Source: Planctomycetota bacterium
GTDB lineage: Bacteria > Planctomycetota > UBA1135 > GCA-002686595
Assembly (NCBI GenBank): GCA_029259595.1
Contig: JAJDEW010000117.1
Coordinates: 1-35,957, forward strand
Direction: 5' to 3'
Length of the DNA stretch: 35,957 nucleotides
The stretch's first letter is position 1. Each line of letters begins with the position of its first letter. Under the pieces are notes generated by a model. The model had not been told where the DNA came from and ran no database searches. It saw nothing but the letters and a program-made list of their open reading frames with translations. This document shows positions 10,226 to 18,423 of this stretch, one piece after another. The position numbers and the translations under genes were made by a program.

Positions 10226-11221
10226 TCAACGCCGCATCGACGCCAGCAGGGGCGTCGCGCCTTGCTCGTGGGCGTCGAAGGCCGCGCGGGAGTCGATGCC
10301 GTTCCAGCGGGCCTGGATCAGGATCTGGCCGCAGATGCCGCCGAGGGTGTTGCCCGGGCCGGGGAGGACGAGGCGCTCGGGAGCGTGTTCGCGCAGGGCG
10401 ACGAGCAGGCTTCGCGTGAAGTCGTAGGGCTCTGTGACCTGTGCGCCCAAGGTGTACTCGCGCAGCGCGGCCAGGTCGGTCGACCAGGGTGTGTGGCGGA
10501 CGCCGCGGCCGTCGATCAGGGTGAGCGAAGGACGGCGGAAGGCGAGGTCGGCGAGCTGCGCCTTGGCTTGCTCGGAGACCGTGCGCACGAGCGGCGTATG
10601 GTAGGGGCCGTGTTGCGCGAGCCGGAAGGGATAGGTCACGCGGCCGAACTTCACCGCGGGCAAGAGCTCGGTGAGCCGCGCGAGGCCCGCGCGCGTGCCG
10701 GCGAGCACCTCGTAGCCGCCCAGGTGGATCGAACGGAAGAGCTCCTGCGGGGCGGCGGACAGCGCGGCGTCGACGACGCGGCGCTTGTCGGCGTCAGGCT
10801 TCCAATCCGCGTCGACCACGGGGTAGATGACCTGGCCGCCGTTGACGTCCACCTGTTGCAGGAGCGCCATGTCCTGGACGAGGCGAAAGCCGTCCTCGAA
10901 CGACAGCGCGCCGCCCACGGCCAGGGCCGTGTACCAGCCCATCGAGTTGCCGATGACGCAGACCGGACGCCCGTATTCGGTCGCGGCTTCGGCATCGAGC
11001 ATGGACACGACGTAGATCAAGGCCGCGACGTTGGCGGGTTGTAGGTGGCGTGCCGGCTCGAACTTGGCGGCTCCGTCGAGCTCGACCAGCGATTCGAGCC
11101 CGCGCTCGTGGCGCAGCGCTTCGGCAGCTTGAACCAGGGTGTGGTCCCTCGGCAATGACCCGAGCGAGTCGGCCGTGTACGAGCCGCGGCCGGGGCAGAC
11201 GAGGACGGTGCGTGCGGTCAC
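10226..11221 (-). CDS. FabD-like ACP S-acyltransferase (malonyltransferase fold)
   Basis: 331 aa from the GTG at 11219-11221, preceded by AAGGA at good spacing; the longer open frame upstream is the shadow of the next gene. The N-terminal VLVCPGRGSY matches the FPGQGSQ motif of malonyl/acyl transferases. The nucleophile elbow is GNSMGWYTAL with Ser93, and the second dyad residue is His208 in QHGPYHTPL. The family moves malonyl or another acyl group from CoA to acyl carrier protein. The usual GHSxGE is changed to GNSMGW, so the substrate or acceptor may differ from classical FabD. It starts 37 bases after the E1 gene, which suggests an operon in which a 2-oxoacid-derived acyl-CoA is passed to a carrier protein; this is inference. 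Confidence 0.82.
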   Translation of the reverse strand: MTARTVLVCPGRGSYTADSLGSLPRDHTLVQAAEALRHERGLESLVELDGAAKFEPARHLQPANVAALIYVVSMLDAEAATEYGRPVCVIGNSMGWYTALAVGGALSFEDGFRLVQDMALLQQVDVNGGQVIYPVVDADWKPDADKRRVVDAALSAAPQELFRSIHLGGYEVLAGTRAGLARLTELLPAVKFGRVTYPFRLAQHGPYHTPLVRTVSEQAKAQLADLAFRRPSLTLIDGRGVRHTPWSTDLAALREYTLGAQVTEPYDFTRSLLVALREHAPERLVLPGPGNTLGGICGQILIQARWNGIDSRAAFDAHEQGATPLLASMRR

Positions 11222-11258
11222 GGCGTATCCTTGCGGGGGGTCGAGGTCGCCGCTCGCA

Positions 11259-13499
11259 TCATCCGCAGAGCTCCCGGCCCGCGCGCACGATGTCGTCTTC
11301 ACCGACGAGCACGGTCGACGTCGCCGCGCCCAGCGGCACGAACGAGTCGGCCGCGCGCACCGACCGCAGCGCACCACCAAAGCCGTGCTCGGCCAGGTCG
11401 GCGACGATCGCGTCGGCGATGCCGCCGCCCGTCGCGCGGCACTCGTCGACGACCAGGACGCGTCCACAAGCCTCGGCGTGCGCGCGCACGGCGGCGAAGG
11501 GCAGGGGCGCCAACCAGCGCAGGTCGAGCACGCGCGCCTTGACACCGGTCTCGCGCTCGAGCGTGCGCGCTGCACGCAGGGACAAGTGCAGACCGTTGGC
11601 GTAGGTCACGATCAAGAAGTCCGTGTTCGCCGCGCCGTGGATGCCGACCTCGCCGGGCAACAGCGCCGAGTCGGCCGAGCCGTCGGGGGCCGGGTAGTCG
11701 GAGAGCCAGAGCTCGTCGCCCTCCTCGTAGAGGTCGCGCATGTGGTAGAGCGCGATCGCCTCCAGGAAGCAGACGACGCGCCCGCACTCGCGCGCGAGTG
11801 CCAGGGCCCCACGCAACATCCGCGGCGCGTCTTCGCCGCGCGCGGGCGCCGCGAGGACGAGGCCGGGGACGTCGCGGAGTGCACCGATCGAGTTGTCGTT
11901 GTGGAAGTGACCGCCGAAGCCCTTCTGGTAGGCGAAGGACGCGACGCGTACGACCATGGGATTCGTGAACTGGCCGGACGAGAAGAACGACAAGGTCGCC
12001 GCTTCGCCACGCAGTTGATCGAGCGCGTTGTGGATGTAAGCCAGGTACTGGATCTCGGGAATCGGCAGGAGCCCGATGTGCGCGGCGCCCTGCGCGACGC
12101 CGAGGATCGTCGTCTCGTCCAGCAGGGTGTCGAACACGCGCGCGTGACCGAAGCGGCGCTGCAGGTCCTGCGTGACTCCGTAGACCCCGCCCTTCTTGCC
12201 GACGTCCTCGCCGAAGACGAGCACGTCCGCCCGCCGGATCATCTCGTCGGCCAGGGCGGAGTTGACGTGGGCGGCGTAGGTGCGGCGCGTGTTGGACTTG
12301 GCGTCCTCGGGCAGGCGACCTCCGAACGAGATCGTGCGCCGTTCGGGATCGATCGCGGCCGTCGCCGCGGCGCGGCAACGCTCCTCGTCGTAGGGTGCCA
12401 GGGTCCGCATCACCGCCTGGCGCGTGACGAGCTTGGGCCGGCGGGTCACTTCCTCGGCCGCGGCGCGCACGCGCTCGCGCGTGTCCCGCACCAGCGCGGA
12501 GAGCTCGTCCGGTGTGGCCGCGCCGGATTCGACCAGGCGGCGGGCGTTGGCGAGCAGCGGGTCGCGCGACTCGATCTCCTCGATCTCCTGGAGCGAGTGG
12601 TAGGCCGTCTCGACGTCCGAACCCGCGTGGCCCCAGAGCCGCACGCAGCGCATCCGCAGGAACACGGGCGAGCGCGTCTTGCGGCACGTGTCGATCGCGA
12701 GCTGCGTCGCATCCCAGATCTGGTCGATCTCGCCCTTGGCGTCGAAGTAGTGCAGGTTGGGCAGCTGCCCGTAGAAGTCACGGATCCAGCGCGGCGGCGT
12801 CGCGACCGAGATCCCGATCTTGTTGTCCTCGCACAGGAACAGGATCGGAGTCGGGTTGTCGCGCCGATGCGAGTAGCGCGCGGCGTTGATGCCGGCGAGC
12901 GCCGTCGCATGGTTGGCCGAAGCATCCCCGAACGAGCACGTGACGATCGCATCGGGCGGCAGCCCGGTCGGGATCTTCAGCCGGCGCGAGCGCGACAACG
13001 CGAAGGCCAGCCCGACGGCCTTCGGTAGGTGCGAGGCGATCGTGGAGGTCTGCGGCGGCACCCACAGTCGCCGGCTCCCCCAAACCTTGTGGCGACCTTC
13101 ACTGATCGGATCGTCGGCCGAGGCGCAAAGGGAGAGCAGCGTGTCGTAGACCGGCGTGCTGCCCGGATCCTGCCGCCAGCGCGCCATCATGAAGGCGCCC
13201 GAACGGTAGTGGAGGAAGGCGGGATCGTTCGTGCGCAGGAGCGCCCCGACGACGGCGTTCTGCTCGTGACCCGCACTCGAGATCGTGTAGAAGCTCTTGC
13301 CGAGCACCTTGAGCTCGCGCGCGACCACGTCGAGCGTCCGCGAAGCGATCTGGTCCTCGAACAACTCGACCGCTCGACGCGCGGTCAGCCCACTGCCCGG
13401 ACGCAGCGGCTCGTCCGCGGCGAGCCGCTGCTCGCCCGCGCGGGCGGTTTCCAGATAGTGGTCGAGGTTGCCCTCGACGATGGCGACACGAGTCTTCAC
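11259..13499 (-). CDS. Fused E1 alpha-beta subunit of a 2-oxoacid (branched-chain type) dehydrogenase
   Basis: 746 aa from the GTG at 13497-13499; the in-frame extension upstream runs into the repeat region and is rejected. The E1 alpha half (about 35-345) has the thiamine diphosphate motif GDAS at 191-194 through EDN at 224-226, and a loop RLWGHAGSDVETAYHS at about 287-302 like the phosphorylation loop of branched-chain enzymes. The E1 beta half (about 405-745) begins YAAHVNSALADEM and contains VFGEDVGKKGGVYGVTQDL and PEIQYLAYIHNALDQLRGEAA cut in the normal order. E1 decarboxylates a 2-oxoacid and passes the acyl group to lipoyl-E2. Single-chain fusions of both subunits exist in several phyla. 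No E2 or E3 gene is in the window. The downstream acyltransferase gene is probably co-transcribed. Confidence 0.88.
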   Translation of the reverse strand: MKTRVAIVEGNLDHYLETARAGEQRLAADEPLRPGSGLTARRAVELFEDQIASRTLDVVARELKVLGKSFYTISSAGHEQNAVVGALLRTNDPAFLHYRSGAFMMARWRQDPGSTPVYDTLLSLCASADDPISEGRHKVWGSRRLWVPPQTSTIASHLPKAVGLAFALSRSRRLKIPTGLPPDAIVTCSFGDASANHATALAGINAARYSHRRDNPTPILFLCEDNKIGISVATPPRWIRDFYGQLPNLHYFDAKGEIDQIWDATQLAIDTCRKTRSPVFLRMRCVRLWGHAGSDVETAYHSLQEIEEIESRDPLLANARRLVESGAATPDELSALVRDTRERVRAAAEEVTRRPKLVTRQAVMRTLAPYDEERCRAAATAAIDPERRTISFGGRLPEDAKSNTRRTYAAHVNSALADEMIRRADVLVFGEDVGKKGGVYGVTQDLQRRFGHARVFDTLLDETTILGVAQGAAHIGLLPIPEIQYLAYIHNALDQLRGEAATLSFFSSGQFTNPMVVRVASFAYQKGFGGHFHNDNSIGALRDVPGLVLAAPARGEDAPRMLRGALALARECGRVVCFLEAIALYHMRDLYEEGDELWLSDYPAPDGSADSALLPGEVGIHGAANTDFLIVTYANGLHLSLRAARTLERETGVKARVLDLRWLAPLPFAAVRAHAEACGRVLVVDECRATGGGIADAIVADLAEHGFGGALRSVRAADSFVPLGAATSTVLVGEDDIVRAGRELCG

Positions 13500-13582
13500 G
13501 GCGTTAAGGCGGGAGAGCCTAGCAGGCAGGCGTTGGGGTGCCAGCGACGGTGGGCGAATCTTGGTTGGGGGAGCGTGGCGAA

Positions 13583-13789
13583 GGTCGACGACGATGGTTG
13601 CGAAGGCCGGCCGTAGGCGGGCCGTAGCCTCGGAGCCGAAGGCTCCGTGCTTGTGCCGTTTCGCGGCGTGAGCCGCGAAATCAGGCACAGGCGCGCGACG
13701 GAGTGCGCGCCGCGTCCTCCGTCGTTCGGCCGGCGACTGACCGCAGGGAGGCCTTCGGGTTGCGTCGCTCGCGGGAGGGGTCGTATCGG
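13583..13789 (+). repeat. Multi-hairpin repeat, copy A
   Basis: About 207 bp with at least three nested hairpins: CGGAGCC-GAA-GGCTCCG (13631-13647); TTTCGCGGC-GTGA-GCCGCGAAA (13659-13680), extended outward by TGTGCC/GGCACA (13652-13689); and GGCGCGC with GCGCGCC around an 8-base loop (13690-13711). It ends with GGCCTTCGGGTTGCG-type sequence and TCGTATCG. It is in direct orientation with copy C. Confidence 0.85.
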
Positions 13790-13961
13790 TAGCCCGCCCC
13801 GTGTTCACGGCGCGAGCCGCTGCGAGCGAAGCGAGCGAGGCGTTCAGGAGGGTTGCTTGGCCGGTTCCGAACGACACGGTGGGGACGAGGTCCACGGATG
13901 CCGGCAACGGACTCGCGCGCTTCGCGCGCAGCGCTGCGCGCTGTGAACGAGGTCGGGACGT
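13790..13961. other. Spacer between repeat copies A and B, palindrome-rich
   Basis: No gene is seen. It contains GCGAGCGAAGCGAGCG and the palindrome GCGCAGCGCTGCGC, plus GTGTTCACGGCGC near its left end and a near-inverted GCGCTGTGAAC near its right end, so it may itself be part of a larger repeated element. Confidence 0.5.
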
Positions 13962-14160
13962 CGAAACGATCGCTTCCGCGAGAGACGCAACCCGAAGGCC
14001 TCGGCTCGGTCAGTCGCGGGCCGAAATCCACCTTTGGACGCGGCGCACACTCCGTCGTGCGCCTGTGCCTGATTTCGCGGCTCGCGCCGCGAAACGGCAC
14101 GCAACGGAGCCTTCGGCTCCGAGGCTGCGCTACGGTCCGCCTACGGCGGCCCTGCGCTCC
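13962..14160 (-). repeat. Multi-hairpin repeat, copy B (inverted)
   Basis: Inverted copy of the same unit, ending at its less conserved border about 14150-14160. On the minus strand the third hairpin reads GGCGCAC/GTGCGCC around the same 8-base loop, and the second has the same 9-bp stem as copy A with a GCGA loop. It lies 85 bp from copy C in head-to-head orientation, making a very large inverted repeat. Confidence 0.83.
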
Positions 14161-14244
14161 GCGGCCACGGCCACGGTCATCGAGAACGGATCGAAGACCC
14201 GAGTCGTAGCCTTGGAGGGGAGCATCCAGGGAGATCGTGACGTT

Positions 14245-14453
14245 GGTCGACGACGAAGGCTGCGCAGGCCGGCCGTAGGCGGGCCGCAGCCTCGGAGCCG
14301 AAGGCTCCGTGCTCGTGCCGTTTCGCGGCGCAGCCGCGAAATCAGGCACAGGCGCACGACGGAGTGTGCGCCGCGTCCAAAGGTGGATTTCGGCCCGCGG
14401 ATGTCCAACCGCCCGGCCTTCGGGTTGCGCCCCTCGCGGGAGCGATCGTATCG
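14245..14453 (+). repeat. Multi-hairpin repeat, copy C
   Basis: About 209 bp, direct copy of A, starting GGTCGACGACGA and ending TCGTATCG. The CGGAGCC-GAA-GGCTCCG hairpin is identical. The second hairpin keeps the 9-bp stem but has a GCA loop. The third changes to GGCGCAC/GTGCGCC, a compensated pair relative to copy A. It shares CCAAAGGTGGATTTCGGCCCG with copy B but not with A, so B and C are closer relatives. Confidence 0.85.
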
Positions 14454-14530
14454 CCCTCGCCAGAACCGCCCGGAGCGCGAAGCGATCGAAGCGAAGGTTC
14501 CTCCCCTCCCGTCCCCACCCCTCCCGTCCC

Positions 14531-15331
14531 TCACCGCCCGCGCAACAGCCCCCGCATGCGCTCGAAGCCGGCCTGCTTCTCGGGGCCGTACTTCGCGGCG
14601 TTGTGTTCGACGACGTCGAGGGGGCTCATGCCGAGGACGTTGGGGATCTTGGGGTCGGCGCCGTGCGCGAGCAGGAGCTCGAGGACGGCGCTGGCGTCGT
14701 CCGTGTAGCGTTGCGTGGCTGCGAAGTGGACGGCGTTGCCGTCGAAGTTCTTCGGCGTCGCGCTGGGGTCCGCTCCGTGCTCGAGGAGGATGTGGGCCAC
14801 GTCGGTGCCGTTGATCATCGCGGCGCAGCACAGCGAGCCGTCGTTCGGGTCGGCGCCGCGCTCGAGCAGGAGCTTGGCCGCGGCCGTGCTGGCGAAGAAG
14901 GCGGCCCACGAAAGCGGGGTCAATTCGGTCGTCCGGTCTTGCACGGCGTCGGGGTCGGCGTCGAGGAGGGCGTTCAGGCGCGCGAGGTCGCCGAGCGCGG
15001 CGGCTGCGCTCGCGTCGATCTCGAGTCCGAGCTCGAGCAGGTGCGCGCGCGTCGTGTTGTTGTATTCGAGCGCGACGTGCAGGGCCGTGCGGCCCTCTTC
15101 GTTGCGGGCCTCGACTTCGCAGCCTTCGTGCACGAAGAGCGTCTCCAACTCGTGCGACCCGACGTAGGCCGCGACGTGCAAGGGCCGGCAGCCGCCGATC
15201 TCGTTGGGCGCGAACTCGGGCGGGGACTCCGCCTCGAGCAACTCCGGGTGGGCCGCGAGCAAGCGCTCGACCGTGGAGGCGTCGTGGGAGGCGATGGCGG
15301 CGAAGAAGGACTCGACGTCGGCGGGATTCAT
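14531..15331 (-). CDS. Ankyrin-repeat protein
   Basis: 266 aa from the ATG at 15329-15331; the longer open frame upstream is low-complexity and overlaps the next gene. Ankyrin units are visible as GGCRPLHVAAYVGSHELETLF, EEGRTALHVALEYNN, LTPLSWAAFFASTAAAKLLL, DGNAVHFAATQRYTDDASAV and GMSPLDVVEHNAAKYG, with GADP turns between helices. The whole chain appears to be repeats plus a short N-terminal helix (about 1-30); no signal peptide or enzymatic domain is seen. Ankyrin repeats bind other proteins; the partner is unknown. It is close behind the ASCH-domain gene on the same strand (75 bases), and its 3' end abuts the repeat cluster. Confidence 0.85.
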   Translation of the reverse strand: MNPADVESFFAAIASHDASTVERLLAAHPELLEAESPPEFAPNEIGGCRPLHVAAYVGSHELETLFVHEGCEVEARNEEGRTALHVALEYNNTTRAHLLELGLEIDASAAAALGDLARLNALLDADPDAVQDRTTELTPLSWAAFFASTAAAKLLLERGADPNDGSLCCAAMINGTDVAHILLEHGADPSATPKNFDGNAVHFAATQRYTDDASAVLELLLAHGADPKIPNVLGMSPLDVVEHNAAKYGPEKQAGFERMRGLLRGR

Positions 15332-15405
15332 GCGTGACCGGTGTCCGCGTTCGGTGGGGCGGCTCGTCGGGGAGGGAGGCTGGTGCGAACGTTCGTCGTC
15401 GCGCG

Positions 15406-16011
15406 TCAGGGTTTCTTGCGCGGCTTCGGTCCCCGTTGCAGGTGGCGGAGGAAGGCGGCGCCGCGCGGCGAAAGACGATACCCGACGTCGAGGCTCTCGG
15501 TCAGGCCCAGGGCCTTCAAGCGTCGGACGCGCGGTTTGAAGCGCGCCTTCTCGAGACCGAGTTCCTGGCCCAGCTTCTCCGCCAGGGTGGCCGGATGCCG
15601 CTCGATCAGCTCGAGCACCCGCCGCGTCCACGGGCCATCAGCGGCGCGGGCGTCCAAACGCGTGAGCTGGACTTCCAGCTCGCGCTGCTCCTCGGCGGTG
15701 AAGCTCGCGCGGGCGCGCAGCGCGACGCGCGGGTCGTCTCCGACGAAGCGCAGCGCGACGCGGACCAAGTGACCGTCGGGCCGCTCGGCCAAGACCTCCA
15801 GGAGCTCGGCCTTCGAGGCGTGACCCGCGCGCCGGGCGTCCTGCTCGGTGATCGCCTGGATGGACGTGGCTTCGACGGCGTCGATCGCGAGCACCCCGAC
15901 GCGCGTCGTCAGCGTGCCCCCGGCCTTGACCGTCGGACGTTTCCAGCGGCGAAAGGCCAGATCGACCTCGCCGCGGACGATGCGTTCGAGCACGGAATGG
16001 CGTAGGAGCAT
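15406..16011 (-). CDS. ASCH-domain (PUA-like) protein with C-terminal winged-helix-like region
   Basis: 201 aa. The N-terminal half (about 1-100) begins LLRHSVLERIVRGEVDLAFRRW and continues VLAIDAVEATSIQAITEQDARRAG, the pattern of ASCH domains, a PUA-like fold thought to bind RNA or modified nucleotides. The C-terminal part (about 120-195) looks like a small winged helix: WTRRVLELIERHPATLAEKLG, then RFKPRVRRLKALGLTESLDVGYRLSPRG, ending in a basic tail. The combination suggests a nucleic-acid-binding protein of the cytoplasm, with no proven role. It lies upstream of the ankyrin gene and may be co-transcribed. Confidence 0.78.
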   Translation of the reverse strand: MLLRHSVLERIVRGEVDLAFRRWKRPTVKAGGTLTTRVGVLAIDAVEATSIQAITEQDARRAGHASKAELLEVLAERPDGHLVRVALRFVGDDPRVALRARASFTAEEQRELEVQLTRLDARAADGPWTRRVLELIERHPATLAEKLGQELGLEKARFKPRVRRLKALGLTESLDVGYRLSPRGAAFLRHLQRGPKPRKKP

Positions 16012-16129
16012 GGGCAGGGGCAGCAGGCGGTCGCGCGAGGCGGTGGTCGGGTTGCGCAGGGTCGGGTTCGGAGGCGCGCTCGCTCGAGCGCGGCGAGCGC
16101 GCTCCGAACGGAAGCAAGGGACGTCGAAT

Positions 16130-18366
16130 TCAGGGACCGCTCAGGCACCCGGCGCCGTCGATCCGCCAGGTCTTCGGCACCGTCGTGAGCAGCGTGATCG
16201 CTCCCGTGGCGAGCTCGAGATGATAGAGGCCGCGTTGGTAGGCCGGGGTTCCGATCAGGATGACCTTGTCCGTCTCGCGCTTCCAGACGATCAGGTCGTC
16301 GTTGTCGTCGATCCAGACGGCTCCGGTCGAGCCCAGTGGGTAGGTGTGCGGCGACGCGCTGACGTTTCCGCTCGGATCGATGGTCAGGACGCGGTCCTGG
16401 CTCTCCTCGTAGGCCCGCAGGCTGCCCGCGCTATCGAAGGCCATGTCGGCCAGCTGCACCGCGCCCGTGAACCCGACCGACGTGGCGGTCGCGACCAAGT
16501 TGCGGAGCTCGATGGCGTAGATGATGTCGTTGGCGTCGTCGAACACGACGTACAGGCTCCCGTCGGGAGAGACGTCACCGGCCGTGATCGAGGCGCCGGG
16601 AGGAATGCCGGTGGTCGAACCGAGGTGCAGCAACACGCCGGGCACGCCGTAGCCCGCGAGCTCGGAGCCGTCGAGCTGGTAGACCTCCTGACCGTCGGTC
16701 GTGATGGCGTACACGAGGCCGTCGATCGGACTGCGCCCGATGCCCTGCAGGTCGAGGTCGTCCATGCCGTCGGGCAGGTTGCGCGTCTCGTTGAAGGTCG
16801 TGATCGTGCCCGTGGCCGGGTCGATGCTGGCGAGGCGCTGGAAGTTCGAGGACGCGGTCCCGGCGTAGAGCACGAGCAGCTCGTCGCAGGGCGTCGGCAG
16901 GTCGCGGAAGGCGTAGTTCGGGATCGCGAACCAGCCCGACGTATCCTGGGTATAGCCGGCGTCGGGCGGAGCCAGGTCGACCCAGGCACCGAGTCCCGCC
17001 ACGAGTGAAGCCTCCAGGATGGGATCGACGACGAGCTGCGCGTCGTCCTCGCCGGGGTTGAGGCTCAGGTCGTAGAGCTTGATCGTGGCGCCGGTGGTTC
17101 CGCCCTCGTACGCGGCCAGATCGAATTCCTCGCCCAGCCACAAGAGCTTCCAGAGCTTGTCGAGGCTCGGGTCGTAGCGGACGAGCGAGTAGTCCGGAGG
17201 CAGCGCGTCGTCGAAGTACTGATCGCGGATCGTGAAGTGCTCCTTGGCGGGCGGGGAGCCGCTGGCGGTCCCCGCGAGGAAGGCGGACATGTCGATGCCG
17301 TCGAGCGTGCGCACGGTCGGCTGCAAGGGACCGGCGGCGTTCGCGATGAAGCCGCGCAGCGTCGGAAGGATGTCGACATGGGACACGAGCTGGTCGACGA
17401 GCGTGTTCGCCGGCAAGCCGCCGTCCGGGTAGCGGACGACGGAAGGCGTGCGGATGCCGCCGTCGTAGACGCTGCCCTTGCCGTTCCTCAAGGGCGTGTT
17501 GCTGCCACCGAAGAAGCTCGTGCCGCCGTTGTCGGACAGGAACCAGACGATCGTGTTGTCGGTCAGGTCGCGCGTGTCGAGCTCGTCGAGGATCTTGCCG
17601 ATGTTCGTGTCCATCGACGTGATCTGGGCCAGGTGGATGCGGCGGTCCAAGCTCAGGCTGGTCGAATAGGCCGCCACGAGCGCGGCTGGCGCTTGCTGCG
17701 GGTTGTGTCCGGCCAGGAAGGGACGTAGAGCACGAACGGCTCGTTCTCGTGGGCGGCGATGAAGCTCGCGGCTTCGTCGCCGACGAGGTCGGTGTGGTAA
17801 TCGGTGTAGTTCGTGTCGTCGTCGAAGTCGCGGTGCCAGTCGTAGGTGCCCCGGATCTTCGAGTAGTAATCGATCGCACCGGTGTAGTTCCCGAGGAAGC
17901 CACCGAACCCGGCTCGAAGCGGGTGGTACTTCGAGAAGCGCTGGCCCAGGTGCCACTTGCCCGTGACGTGGCTCGCGGCGTAGCCGTTGTCCGCCAGCAT
18001 CTCCGGCAGGATCTCCTCGCTACGCGGCATCCCGCGCTCGGAGTCCGGCTTGACGACGCCGCGCTGCATGCCCCAACGGATCGGGTAGCGTCCGGTCAGA
18101 AGCGCCATGCGCGTCGGCGAGCACACGGGCGCGGTGTAGAAGCGCTCGAGCCGCACACCTTCCAGGGCGAGCCGTTCGAGGTTGGGCATGATCGTCGGCG
18201 CCCCGTTCCAGCTCATGTCGTTCCAGCCGAGGTCGTCGCCGACGATCACGATCACGTTGGGAGGCGTGGAGCCGCCGGACGACGGCCCGTGTTTCGCGGC
18301 CCGGGCGAGGCCTCCAAGGAGGACGAGGGCGAGGAGGACGGCCAGTCGAGTGGTTGAGTCGCGCAT
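16130..18366 (-). pseudogene. Exported sulfatase with C-terminal beta-propeller-like extension, broken by a single-base frameshift
   Basis: The reading starts at the ATG at 18364-18366 with a signal peptide (MRDSTTRLAVLLALVLLGGL) and would be about 745 aa if repaired. The sulfatase half has metal-binding Asp44-Asp45 (VGDDLGW), CSPTR with Cys82 as the residue normally converted to formylglycine, and GKWHLGQR. At about 17716-17724 the frame shifts: one reads LYVPSWPDTT and ends, the other continues PFLAGHNPQQAPAALVAAY, the expected continuation. One missing base in a C-run explains it; it could be a real mutation or an assembly error. The C-terminal ~300 residues (LASIDPATGTITTFN, SPIDGLVYAITTDGQEVY) look like propeller blades, unusual on a sulfatase. 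It follows the SenA-like gene by 57 bases. Confidence 0.82.
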
Positions 18367-18423
18367 GTTCGCAGTGTCCGTTCAGGGGAAGTGGAAACGA
18401 CCACGGGATCTCGAAGCGAGCCT

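Noticed and set aside
11139..13028. 629-aa plus-strand open frame over the E1 gene
   Set aside because: Antisense of well-conserved E1 sequence; no recognisable motif.
13681..14349. Open frames of 190-340 codons across the repeat cluster on both strands
   Set aside because: The same peptides recur because the DNA repeats; hairpins and covarying stems explain the sequence better than coding.
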